Assembly: GCA_963971425.1 (NCBI GenBank)
Contig: OZ020519.1
Coordinates: 5,348,028 to 5,412,027 of the forward strand
Source: Bryoerythrophyllum caledonicum
Lineage: Eukaryota > Streptophyta > Bryopsida > Pottiales > Pottiaceae
Length of the DNA: 64,000 nucleotides
Direction: 5' to 3'
The notes under the pieces are model-generated. The model had not been told where the DNA came from and searched no databases. It saw only the letters and a list, made by a program, of their open reading frames with translations. Shown one piece after another: positions 23,392-34,970 of this stretch (position 1 is the first letter of the stretch; every line of letters starts with the position of its first letter). A program made the translations under genes and the position numbers.

Positions 23392-26300
23392 ATGGCGATG
23401 GCGGCGTCGTTCGCGCTCTCCTCGCAGCCCGGGTTGGTCTCTAGAAGCGGCTCGAGCGCGCAGTCTCCCACTCGCTTGCCCCGTCTCTCGCCATTCAAGT
23501 AAGCCAGTCAATCCTTTCAGCTCTTCTACTGTTTGGTTTGGAACAATGTATGAACATGTTCCAGCTTGAGAGGTCGTTGCAGCCTCCACGCATTCTTGGT
23601 GTGGAACAATTTGAGCTTCGAGGAACAGGAAACCATCAATGTTGCTACTTTGGAGACGATGTTGTCGGCAGCGTGGTTTTCATGTAGGCACACCCCACAG
23701 TTTTTAACGGGTATCCGGCGGGTATCAATCGAGTATCACGTTGTTCGTTGATGTGATTTGCTTTGCTGCAGATTGCAATGTCAGGTCAGCAGAAGGGAGA
23801 GGGTCCATGGAATCCAAGCCTCAACTGTGACAGGTCCAGGTTTACACGTTTTCCCTTTTTTTTTTTCTTTTTTTTTTCTTTTGTTTTGGCACACACGAGA
23901 TGTTATATTGGCAATTTGCGGTAGTTTTGTTAGGTAGTAGAAGATTTCTGACTTTCAGTCAATGATCGAACCCACAACCACTTCATTCTTTGGGTACCTC
24001 CCACCATCATCCGGGTAGTTTGGAGTCATCTCGCACCCGAGGTTTACAAGTTTAGAACATGCTCACAAGTTTAGAACTTTGTTCATGCCCGCCTCAGTTT
24101 CAACCAAGTATCACACGGGTATCGCAGCACTATCACCTGAGTATCAGGCGAGAAGGAAAGTGTGTGCCTGTTGCTTGTGCATGGTTGCTGAAAATTTCAC
24201 GTTGCTCATCACAGGCTGACAGCGTTGTTCATGTATCAGAGCACTAGCACCCGAGATATCAGGCGAATCCTTGCACCTGACATTCTCTTTGTTTTTGTTG
24301 GTTTGGGTTGTTTATCCAGGGATTGATTTGGACGTGGAGGGCACCGCTAGCACCACCAGCGTCGTCCTCCCGCGCGGCGCCTCATGGAACGTGCACAAGT
24401 TTGGCGGCACGTGTGTGGGCAGCCCCGACCGCATCCAGCGCGTGGCGGAGATCATCGCCGAGGACCCGTCCATGCGCAAAGTCGCTGTCGTGTCTGCCAT
24501 GGCCAAGGTGACGGACATGATGTACGACCTGCTGCGCCGGGCGGCGGCACGGGATGAGTCGTACAATGTGGCCCTGGACGCGGTGTATGATAAGCACCGC
24601 GGCACAGCCACATCGCTTCTAGCAGACGGGGAGGACCTCGACATGTTTCTGCATGTCTTGGACGCTGACGTGCAGAACTTGCGCGCCATGCTCCATGCCA
24701 TCTCCATCGGTATGGAACAAAACCATGCATTTTCTACATTGAAATTGATACCACCCACATTCATTGTTTATATCCTTTTACTTGGTGTGGATGCAGCTGG
24801 TCATGTAACAGAACCCTTTGAAGATTGGGTGGTGGGACACGGAGAGTTGTGGTCTGCGCAGTTGCTAGCTGCAGCCGTGCGAAAGGTAGATTAACTACCT
24901 TTGCATCACTTGAGATGACAATGTGATGGCCTTCGTGATGCATGTACAATGTGATGGCCATCTGCGTTTTCCTGATGTAGAGGCATTTCTGTGTGGACTA
25001 CAGAGCGGCCTGCCATGTGTGTGGATGGATGCACGGGACGTCTTGGTTGTCACTCCGACCGGAAAGCAGCAAGTGGACCCAGACTACGAAGCCTCGGAGG
25101 AGAAGCTTGATCAGTGGTACTCGCGCTTCCCATCTGACACAATCATCATGACTGGTTTCATCGCCAGCACCCTGGACGGCATTCCCACCACGTTAAAGCG
25201 CGACGGCAGTGACTTGTCCGCCGCCATCATGGGTGCACTCTTGCGGGCCAAAAAAGTCACCATCTGGACAGATGTGGATGGAGTCTACAGTGCTGATCCC
25301 AGAAAAGGTACAACCTTCTCTACATCAGGAAAATGCCATTACACACACATCGGTAACCAATCATTCACCACCATTTTGTTGATGTTCCATTTCAGAGTTG
25401 GTAATGGTAATTAAATCAACATTTAATTCTTAAACGTCACTCGGGAACAGTATTTGTAGGCACATATTTTACACTCTACAATAAAATAAAATGTAGTACA
25501 GTTCGGCAAGACTTACACCTTTGGATTGAAGATTCTTTGGAGGTCATTTCAATATCTGAACCTTGTTCAAATAGGACACCATACATGTAAAATACGGTGG
25601 CCATCAGTGGCACCTTCTGACTTGTAAGCGTTAAGAAGATGGATTTACATACAAGGTGATTAAGTTGGAATAGTGTGCTCTACCTTGCTTTCCTTTTGTT
25701 GAAACATGTGCTAGTTTCTTGTATGTGCAGTCAGCGAAGCTGTGGTGCTGGATACTTTGTCATACCAAGAGGCATGGGAGATGGCAAGTATCCCTCATTT
25801 ATATATAATCATAAGACAAGGATGAGGGTTCTGATACCTGAAGTGGTGGATTTGTAGTGATTTGCTGACATTGCAAGTTATGAGGTTGTTATTGCTAAGC
25901 GTTGGTTTGATGTGGTGATGTTACAGTCATACTTTGGGGCAAACGTGCTGCATCCACGGACTACAATTCCAGTGATGAGGCACAACATCCCTGTGACCAT
26001 CCGCAATGTGTTCAATGTGGCAGCTCCGGGGACAGAAATCGGAAGGTTTACGGACCCGGGGCCACCCATTAGTTTCCAACAAACAGCTCACAATGCAGCT
26101 GATTTTGTGAAGGGATTCACAACTGTGGACAACATAGCTCTCGTGAACGTGGAAGGGTGTGTAGAACCCTCATTGTTTGTTGAAGCTTCACATCTATGTG
26201 CCCATGCTAGAAATAGAACATTTCCATGTGTATCAAAGCTCTTTCCTTGCCATTTTCGTAAAAAATTGAAGTGATTTCTTTTAATTGCAATGAGCTACAG

Positions 26301-29300
26301 TTTTGTCAAATTTTGGTGGTGTTGCAGGACAGGCATGGCAGGAGTTCCTGGAACTGCTAGTGATATTTTTGAGACTGTGAAAGGTGTGGGTGCAAATGTG
26401 GTGATGATCTCACAGGTAAGAAAATCCAATCGTATTCAGTGAACTGTAACCATACTTAAACATAGTATACTCAACCATATGTCTAAAGTGCGACAATTGC
26501 TTCCAACTCCTTGTTTGACAGGATCCTTTGTCTTCCTCAGTATTAGTTTTTCCCTATATCTGATCTTCCTTGCTTGCAGGCCAGTAGTGAACACTCAGTG
26601 TGTTTTGCCGTTCCGGAGAACGAAGTAGACATGGTCCGCCACGCGTTGGAGAAGAAGTTTCGCACTGATCTTGATGTGGGACGCTTATCACAGGTTATCC
26701 CTCCCCTTTAAACTATTGTATATTTTCTTATTTTCAGCTGGTCGGTGGATATAGATTTAGTGGTGGAACAAAGAGATACTTTATCCACATTGGTCTTTGA
26801 AGAGGCTAGAGTTTAGTTGGTTGTAAAAATGGAGGCTCCAGCTACTACTACTTAACCCTTAAACGTTAGAATGAGCCCTTGGTGGCCATAGTATTCTACA
26901 TGTATAAGATCATATTTGAACATGGTAAGGTTTAGATATTTGAAATGATGTCCAAATGAGAGATGTCACTTGAAGAATCTTCAGTTCAAAGGTGTAAGTC
27001 TTGCTAAACTTTATTATACTTTTTATATTCTACGGAGTGAACCACATGTAAAATATGGTTCCCGAGTGACATTTAAGAGTTAAACTCGTGTGGCACAGGT
27101 GGAAGTGGTGAAAAACTGTTGCATTCTTGCAGCAGTTGGACAACGAATGGCGAGCACACTTGGTGTTAGTGCAACTCTTTTCACTGCTCTAGCCAAGGTT
27201 TGTGTCAATGCTATTTTTTTGGATTTGGGCTTAGTGCCAATTGGACCTACTTGTATTTACTATATAGCCCCAAAAAAATGGATAGAAAATCGCTTTTCGT
27301 GCAAACAAATCACTGATTAAATCACTTTCACCCGATTGTCTGCGGTGAAACAATATTTTTCTGGACACTACAGAAGGTTTTAAAGAATTGAGAAGGTCAA
27401 CTGGCTCCAAATTGTGTGAAAAAGTACTGTATTGTCAACGAAGTCCATGACCTGATGATTGAGGTAGTCGTAAATGGGGAAATTGGCAAAGGGATGTCCA
27501 CCAAAGTTAAGAACTTAGTGTTAAGCATTTTCCTATCTATGATGTTAACTTTTGTGGCTGTTATTTACTACTTCCAGGCCAATATTAATGTGAGGGCCAT
27601 AGCCCAGGGCTGCTCTGAGTACAACATTACGGTGGTGGTGGACCAGGCCGATTCTGTGCGTGCACTTAAGGCCGTGCATTCCCGGTTTTATCTTTCCAAG
27701 ACGCCTCTTGCCGTAGGGCTTGTGGGTCCCGGTCTTATTGGAAAGACCCTTCTTGACCAGTTCAACGACCAGGTCTATACCTTTCCCGGTGTTTTTCCCG
27801 TCATGGAATTATCATGATATAATGTCGTATGTTCATGTATGTAGGATTGAATTTTGTTTTTTTGAGTTTCTGTTGCTTGCTATGTATTATCAGGTGGCCA
27901 CATTGAAAGAAGAGTTTAACATCGACTTGCGTGTGATGGGCATCATTGATTCCAACACCATGTACTTAGATGAAAGGTGAGAAGCCAATCTCCAATATCT
28001 TTAATGGTTAGGAGTTGCACACCGAGAAAATCAGGAGTTTGATTGTGAGTAAGAAATTTTACACTACTACTTCAGATGTTGACACTGCTAAAAACCATCG
28101 TGGAATCTCACCATATTATGAGGACCTAATGAAACTCACCTCAAGACTTCAAGGCACTTTGTGAATATCTTTATAACGAGTCACTACGAACTTTAGCTCT
28201 AAGAGAAGGCATTGAGGATAGTAGGTGTTTCTAGGGTTTAGGTTTTAGAGCTCAGGGTTTTAGGGTTTAGGATTTAGAAATGAACCATTTTGGCACTTGA
28301 TACAACCTTTCTTTTTCTTCTTTTTGTTGCAGTGGTCTTGATTTGTCGAAATGGAGGGAGCTGATTGAACGGGAGGGAGTGGCATCAGACATGTCCCAAT
28401 TCACAGCCCACATGCAGAGCCACTCTTTGCCCAACACGGTGATCATAGATTGCACGGCCAGTGCCAAAGTGGCGGAAGCCTACCACGGCTGGATGAAGAA
28501 GGGGTTTCATATCATCACCCCCAATAAAAAAGCCAATTCCGGACCGTTTGATCAGGTAATAAATAGAGTCCTTCGTAAAATCACCCAAAGGTTTAATAAG
28601 ACACCCCTCTCTTGGTTTAGAATACTACTCTTTCCTCATTCTTAGTGTGTGAGTTTGGTGATCTGTAAACTCAAGCTTAAGCCACTTTTGACAAGGAAGA
28701 CCTTTTAGGACTTTTTGGGACCTAGGGTCCTTTGGTATTGGTTACTTGTTACTGGGTACATAGTGTCCACCCTCGAAAGGGGGAAGTAGTTCCATACTAC
28801 TAACCCATGCCCGGTGGGCATGGACTTAGTGGTGGAATGAACGGACACTTTACTCACGCCGGCCTCCTCCGGGGACCGGCGTTCTTCTTCTTCTTCTTCT
28901 TCTGACAAGGAAGAAGAGGTCAAGTTGTACCATGAATCTTAGCCATCTTTTTCCTCGTTGATCTAGTTAGAGATGTTTAGATCTATTGAGGGCTAAATTT
29001 AATAATAAAATTTGAGAAAAGAGGTTAGAACTCATGCTATCTTTCACCTCACTCTACAAGTAAGAAGAAGTAGAGTAATGTTGGCCATATTGACCAATGA
29101 GAAAAAAGAATCCAATAGATCATGACTAGACTATTATTTGTCTTTTATGGTGTGCAGGTATGAACTCTGAGGATTTTAGGATTTATTCTTGATATATTAT
29201 TGATTTGAGTGCATTTGTGGTGTAGTACACCCAATTGAGGGAGCTTCAACGGCAATCCTACACCCACTACTTCTATGAAGCCACAGTGGGAGCAGGGCTA

Positions 29301-31251
29301 CCAATCATGAGTACTCTGCGTGGCCTTCTGGAAACTGGTGACAAAATTACCAAGGTGGAGGGCATTTTCAGGTCAGCGGAAAACATTCCTGTTCATCTTA
29401 AGCTACTTAATAGTAGGCTAGGTAGATAGTACGCCCGCACACATGAGGCAAACGAGGAGCGTGCGACGTCCTACGTGGAGGTGGGGAAACCCGGGTTAGC
29501 TCCGGCCAGCCCTCACGGCCGAGAGCAAATATTCCATGCGACCTGAGCCCTCACAAATTGCTTACCTCACCCTTTGCCCCTAGGGTTAATCAGCCAAGCC
29601 CAAAATTACACCTGTCATGAAGTCACCACGCAAGTCTACCCGTCTCTCTCCTTTTCTCTCTCTCAAGGGCACTAGAGATAGAAAGAGAATTCTACCTTGG
29701 CGCACCCAAAAACAACATGGCTCGCTAGCCTAGTGTGGACCTTCCAAAGGAAGTAGTTTCATATCACCAGCTGATGCCATGTAGACACAAGCTCAGTGGT
29801 GGAACAAACAAACACGTTATTCACGCCAGTCTCCTTCAAAGACCAGAGTTCTTCTTCTTCTTCAACTATCTTCACTACTACTCATGAGAATTTTTTCTCT
29901 ACATTTTGGCATTCGTGTGAGGTCTTTGAGATTGCAGGTGGTTTTTCTGAAAGGTGGATGATGTTGTGATGGCTGCAGCGGTACATTGAGCTACATCTTC
30001 AATAGCTTCAGCGGAGAGAAGCCGTTCAGCCAGATTGTGAAGGAGGCGAAAGCTGCAGGCTACACAGAACCCGATCCCAGGGACGATCTTTCGGGCATGG
30101 ACGTCGCTCGCAAGGTATTATGCCAGAAATGACTCGGTTGCAGGAGATCAACTCCATGAATATTATGAGTCACCTTTCTCTCTTGTGTGCTGATTTTAAA
30201 CGACATGAGAACACTATTAGAGGTGGTTTATAATGGAAAAAGAGGGGGTATCTTTCAAGAACCGTCTTGCGAATGTTAAGGTTATGCACCAATCGTGTAC
30301 TAGTAGTTCTCATATGGTATTCTCAGGTCATCATTGTGGCTCGGGAGTGTGGATTGCGGCTGGAACTTGCAGATATTACAATAGACAAGTTGGTGCCGGA
30401 TTCTCTACAGGTAACAATTTGGAGTGCAACCTTTTTTTTGTTTCCCATGTTTACCAAACTCATCCTTACAGCTGAAACTGTCATAGGCGCTTGCTTCGGT
30501 GGACGAGTTCTTGGAGGAGCTGCCAAGTTTTGATGCAGAGATTGAAGCTCAGAGAAAAGATGCTGATGCTTCAGGGGAGGTGAGTTGGAGAGGCTTTTTC
30601 CTCTTCTTAAACTTTGGACGATGGGAGAATCTACAAGTGTAATAGATCATGCAGAATATCATCTATACAGAGGGTATATTTCATCGTGACCCCACTTCAT
30701 GGAAATCAGTATAGTTTGTCGATGCCTACATCAATTTTGGTGGCGTTGATTCTGGTAGATGTTTATCTTGCTCCACCACTAAGCCGCAGTTCAAATTTTC
30801 CTCAGAGGTGACTTGTAGTGCTTGCTACAGGGGTTAACGTGCCTAAACAACCAATATATGGTCGTTAGGCCTTACAGGGTTGAGTAGATGGTTATAGTTG
30901 TTGGATGGAAGGAATATGATGCCATTGCAACTAATCATGGACTCCTAGATGGAAACCATCAACTGACTCTACATATTCCTACTATTGGATTGTTTGGTGT
31001 AGGTGTTGCGGTATGTTGGAATTGTTGACGTGAAGGCCAACAAGGGAATGGTGAAACTGGTGAGACTTCCCAAATCTGATGCGTTCGCGCAGCTCTCTGG
31101 CACGGACAACATCATTGCCTTCACGTCCACGCGATACATGCAGGAGCAGCGCCTCATCGTGCGCGGCCCGGGAGCCGGCGCCGAAGTCACTGCGGGGGGT
31201 GTGTTCAGCGACTTGTTACGACTCGCCTCGTACTTGGGGGCTCCTTCATAG
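23392..31251 (+). CDS. AKHSDH: Bifunctional aspartokinase-homoserine dehydrogenase, plastid (19 exons)
   Basis: Catalyses the first and third steps of the aspartate pathway to Thr, Ile and Met, in plastids. Exons: 23392-23498, 23573-23683, 23772-23833, 24320-24709, 24797-24885, 25004-25307, 25731-25783, 25927-26156, 26328-26415, 26580-26693, 27099-27197, 27578-27772, 27894-27976, 28333-28555, 29226-29371, 29979-30114, 30327-30410, 30487-30579, 31003-31251. All phases agree, giving 951 residues (Arabidopsis paralogues are about 910). The N-terminus is a Ser/Arg-rich transit peptide. Aspartokinase: KFGGTCVG (about 120), [40 protein letters not shown] regions: [10 protein letters not shown] and [20 protein letters not shown]. 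Homoserine dehydrogenase: GLVGPGLIG (596-604), [57 protein letters not shown]. Intron 7 has a GC donor. TTAA-type repeats lie in introns 6, 10 and 18. Feedback control by threonine is expected from the ACT domains. Confidence 0.95.
25427..25630 (+). repeat. TTAA-flanked MITE (subfamily C) in AK-HSDH intron 6
   Basis: Flanked by TTAA (25423-25426 and 25631-25634). Contains TTCTTAAACGTCACTCGGG, AAGACTTACACCTTTGGATT and CCATCAGTGGCACCTTC. Same family as 26856-27079 (inverted) and 33823-34036. Confidence 0.7.
25784..25926 (+). other. GC-AG intron 7 of AK-HSDH
   Basis: Exon 7 ends ...TGGGAGATG and is followed by GCAAGTATCC. The acceptor is GTTACAG before TCATACTTTGG. Only this junction restores the conserved [15 protein letters not shown] of plant aspartokinases, so the donor is GC rather than GT. 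Confidence 0.85.
26856..27079 (-). repeat. TTAA-flanked MITE (subfamily C) ending 19 nt before AK-HSDH exon 11
   Basis: TTAA lies at 26852-26855 and 27080-27083. Left end CCCTTAAACGTTAGAATG; right end reads GTGACATTTAAGAG-TTAA. The body is the reverse complement of the 25427 and 33823 copies. Exon 11 begins at 27099, so the terminal part of the repeat lies where the branch point and pyrimidine tract would be. Confidence 0.75.
28727..28905 (+). repeat. SINE-like repeat with (TTC)n tail, in AK-HSDH intron 14
   Basis: Contains TACATAGTGTCCACCCTCGA, AAGTAGTTCCATACTACTAA, GACTTAGTGGTGGAATGAAC and GGGACCGGCG, ending in (TTC)6. The same order of blocks recurs at 41885-42056 and, less completely, at 29745-29862 and elsewhere. 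The fixed order with a simple-sequence 3' tail and no inverted ends suggests a SINE. Pol III boxes could not be placed reliably. Confidence 0.55.
29745..29862 (+). repeat. SINE-like repeat, 5'-truncated copy, AK-HSDH intron 15
   Basis: Begins near GGAAGTAGTTTCATATCACC and runs through CAGTGGTGGAACAAACAAAC and CACGCCAGTCTCC to CCAGAG(TTC)n. Same family as 28727-28905. Confidence 0.55.
30611..30880 (+). repeat. TTAA-flanked MITE (subfamily B) in AK-HSDH intron 18
   Basis: TTAA at 30607-30610 on the left; the right flank is TTGA after TACAGGG. Shared blocks: GAGAATCTACAAGTGTAATA, ATCATCTATACAGAGGG, GAGGTGACTTGTAGTGCTTG. Confidence 0.65.
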
Positions 31252-31800
31252 CTTTCTACTCGTTAAAATGAGGAACTAGAAGTGTCTATTCTTAAGAAGA
31301 GGCAGTACTTCTATTCCACTAACCTTTGGCCAGATAATGGAGGGAACAAACAAACATTTTCTTCATGACGCTCTCCCCTCAAGAGCAAAGTTCATCTTTC
31401 TTTCATAGCCTGAGGAAGTGGGACATACGTTGGATGACTTAGAGAAGAGACAAATCTTCCACTCATCACATTGAATAATACTTTTGCTCACAACAACTTT
31501 CTCCATCTTTCCTCTTCTAGTAAGACTTTGGTGTTTATTAGAGTTATTTATAAGGCGAGGCAAAGATGCCAAGAGCTTTGACCTCTTTTCTAGGTTGGAC
31601 CTTCCATCCTAGTTTTCACCATTTTCTTCTTCGATGGTTGGTTGTTCTAAACCAGCACCAATTCCATAATCTTCTTGCAATTACACTTGAAACCAGAACT
31701 AGGAGAATCCAATTTCACTTGTGGCATTTGTGTGGTAGCACTACAGGTAATCAGCTTGTTAACACTACAGGTAATCAGTTACGTGGTCAGTTTTGTACAT

Positions 31801-31990
31801 AATTAGTTCACAATGGAAGGTCCAAAAGAATTGGAAAAGTCAAGAGATTTGTCTTGGTGATACCCATGTAATGTCAAGGTAATACCTGTGTATGCCTAGG
31901 TGATACACATGTAATACCTAAGTGACATCCATTGTGTCCAAACATTGTGAGATGGAAAAATAAATAATTTGGCGGAGAGGTGCCGAAAGT
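31801..31990 (-). repeat. Dispersed repeat with ATTACATGGGTATCAC phrases
   Basis: Contains GATACCCATGTAATGTC, CCTAGGTGATACACATGTAA and CCATTGTGTCCAAAC. These match the reverse complement of 56230-56440. Phrases of GGTGATACCCATGTAAT-type repeat internally about every 20-25 bp. Confidence 0.65.
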
Positions 31991-32264
31991 GACTAATGCG
32001 TACATTGGTATTGGTTGAATTTGGAACCTCAACTTGGTAATTTTGGATTTACTCATAAAGTGGAACTATGAACGCTAAGATTTGGCCCTAGGAAACTAGA
32101 ATTTGGACATGGATTTAGAGAAGTTACTTCGCTTTGCAATTTTGTGTGAAGTTGGGAAATGCAAATCATATATTGCAAAAAAATTCAATCTTCACTAGAG
32201 CCTCTTACAAAGAAGATCATGTCATTTTTTATACTGTATGGCCAAAAACAGGTCTAAACGCGCA

Positions 32265-32530
32265 ACTTTTAAGGCCGATGAGCCTTTTCAGCCTGTGAGA
32301 ATCTACAATTATTCTAGATCATGCACAAATGACATCTACGCAATGGGTACATTTCAGCACAAAAATCTACAAACTCATTTCATGGAAATCACTGTAGCTC
32401 GCCGATGCTTGCACTGATTGTTGTGGTGATGGTCTTAATAGATGCCCATATTCCTTCAACACTATGTCCCTCTTTCAATTTTTCATGGAGGTGGCCTGTA
32501 GCATTTGCTATCGAGATTATCGTGCCAGAA
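32265..32530 (+). repeat. TTAA-family repeat (subfamily B), diverged
   Basis: Starts CTTTTAAGGCCGATGAGCC and shares GAGAATCTACAATTATTCTA, ACATCTACGCAATGGG and GAGGTGGCCTGTAGCATTTG with 30611-30880 and 40430-40712. The flanking TTAA is lost. Confidence 0.6.
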
Positions 32531-33822
32531 AGACCCAAAAATGGACAATAGGCCAAAAATGGACAGTTAGTGGTTTCAGGGCAAATGACTTTGGTAAGAT
32601 TTTGTAATCTATTATATGTGAATGAACTTTGTTGCAAGCTAATTGCAACTAAAGTTGGATGTCCCATGGCCATCAACTTAGGCTCCCAAAATTATTTATA
32701 GCAATAATGTATGAGGAGTTTTTTTTCTATGATTGAAATAGAACACCAGGAATTCTGCACTTTTTTCAAGCTTTAAACTCCAATATTAAAATATTTATAA
32801 ATCTTCAAAGTATATATTTAACCGTGATCCATTTTTGTTATAGAATTTGCCCCATGTCGACAATTGACCCTGCCACTTCCCTGAACTGTGATCAAACACT
32901 TTACAAATTAAACGTTGGTGATGTCAAAATTAAAAGTATTGGTTCTAAAATAACAATGGTTACAATCTAATTGAGGGCAACTTCATTGGTGGTTGCCCTC
33001 ATTGGTGGTTGCCCACTACCATAGAGATCATAAAATGACCTTCAAAAGATGGACCATCAGATCATGGTGCACAGTTAGTCAATCATGGAATATTCACTCA
33101 CACTTCTAAAGTGGGCGGTACTCATGAACGGTAATGGGTGTAGCTCTACCCAAGATCCTCACATCGAAACAGCAAAACAAAATTGCACGAAGCTTACGTT
33201 GTCATCTATGAATGATATGCTTTTGGAAACAAACTTTTTTGGAAACTATTGAGAAACACGTATGAAAGCACTTTCCAGGGTGAAACGAACAAACATGTTA
33301 TTCACACCAGTCTCAGAGTTCTCTCTTTTTTTGCACTTCCCATGTGGCTTCATCATGGCACTATGTTCCTTGCAGAGCACCCTTCCAGAAGAACACACAT
33401 ACACACCCATCACACAGATTGCACTTGTCAAGATGAGTAAGAAAGAAGAGTTCTGAGAAGCAGTGTGAGGGAAGACTTTTGGTGCATGGAACAGGAGTCA
33501 GACTTCCAGAAGGTACATGCATACTCACCATGATGATGCACATGGTCCTTGGTGGCATTGCCCAATTGCAAATCCTACCGTACATATCACACCTGGGTAC
33601 ATGAAGTAATACCATTGGGTTAGAATATAATTTTCAAATTAGAACACCTAGAATAGCACCAACTACAGTACTCCAAATTGTTTAAGCCATAATATTTAGG
33701 GTCAGATTCGACACTCCTTTATGGAATAGATAACTTCACATCATAATTGGAATTATGTTTTTCTTTTCAACAAAGAACGTTCAAATAAAACTAAATAAAG
33801 TGATTCTCAAATTTCTCTTTAA

Positions 33823-34036
33823 CCCTTAAACGCCAGTCAGGCAAGTGTTCTACTTTGTAGGATACAGAAAATGTAAGGCAAGTGTTTTACTTTGTAGGAT
33901 ACAGAAAATGTACTAAAAGTTTAGCAAGACTTACACCTTTGATTAGAAGATTCTTCAACTAACATCTTTCATTAGGTCATTTCTTTTCTTCATGTAGAAT
34001 ACTGTAACCACCAGTGGCACCTTCTAACGTTGAAGG
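33823..34036 (+). repeat. TTAA-flanked MITE (subfamily C)
   Basis: TTAA at 33819-33822, then CCCTTAAACGCCAGTC. A 43-bp stretch containing TACTTTGTAGGATACAG is duplicated at the left end. Ends CTTCTAACGTTGAAGGG. Confidence 0.65.
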
Positions 34037-34970
34037 GATAACTTCTCATAATTCACATGGGCTCTCCTACATATCACAAATGATTAAATGGGTGAAGCAA
34101 GTTATGTGTATGGCAAATTGCTTGAAGTGATGCACTTGAAGTAATATCTTCCTAAAACCAGGACGCCATGGTTGTTTTGAAGGACTCACCTCCCAAGCAG
34201 ATTTCACTAAATTTGACGCCATCTCCGCTCTAATTGTTGGTGGATCTCCAGATCTGTGAAGAGCCATCTGCGTCAGGAGAAGCAACCACACAGTGCCACC
34301 AACTGAACCTCAATAATAGAACTTCCTCAACCTCTAAAGAAATCGCAACCACATTTCAAAAGCATCTCAATGTACCAACGTTTCAATATGATGAAATGAT
34401 CATGATGATACATGCTGTGACGATCTTTCACAAACAAGGCAGAGATCACAACAAGTCCCTCTTGTATGTTGGAAATCAGGAAGGAGTCATTAACAATGCA
34501 ACGGAACCATACGGACACTGCAGATAGATTCAAAAAGTAGATCCTCACTTGTCAGTGAAAATTCATATACTTCGATCAAAAAACGATCAGCAGCTTACAG
34601 GACACTATGAACAAGCCACTTCCTCACTCTCAATCTCACGGTAATGTTACACAAATTTTACAACTCTCTCCGCAAATTGCTAATTACGCCGTTTTAAAGC
34701 TGATCCTGATCGTTGCTGACACCAGGAAGGCGATCAAAACGTACCTCCTCTGACCTGTCGAACGTCCAAGTTAATGTACACACTGCAAGCCATGCCCTAA
34801 GGGAGCAGTTCTCTCAGACTTATCTCCTCAAACTGAGCAATGGCGGATCCTAGAAGAGGTCACAAGCTCCTCAAAAAAAAACGAAAGTAAACACGAGCTT
34901 TTGCTCGCTTAGTTTCTCCTACGCTTCTCCCGAAAAGAACTTTAAAAAACTTGGTTCTGAGCTGGAACTC

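Larger units (their letters stand above)
31252..34970. other. Intergenic region between AK-HSDH and the F-box/Kelch gene
   Basis: The two genes converge on this 3.7-kb stretch. No gene seen. It holds a SINE-like fragment (about 31305-31405), a repeat shared with 56230-56440 (31801-31990), a subfamily B copy (32265-32530), a SINE-like scrap near 33270-33335 and a subfamily C copy (33823-34036). Confidence 0.55.

Noticed and set aside
23566-23751. Frame [15 protein letters not shown]... as AK-HSDH exon 2
   Set aside because: Acceptor use at 23572 gives the alternative frame SLQPPRILG, which matches the plant AK-HSDH transit-peptide region and joins in phase to exons 3 and 4.
27416-27817. Plus-strand frame running into AK-HSDH exon 12 ([14 protein letters not shown]...)
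   Set aside because: The first 160 bases are intron 11; the conserved junction [12 protein letters not shown] requires the acceptor at 27576-27577.
28862-28905. TTC run as a simple microsatellite only
   Set aside because: The same run follows the same upstream blocks at other loci, so it is better explained as the tail of a dispersed repeat.
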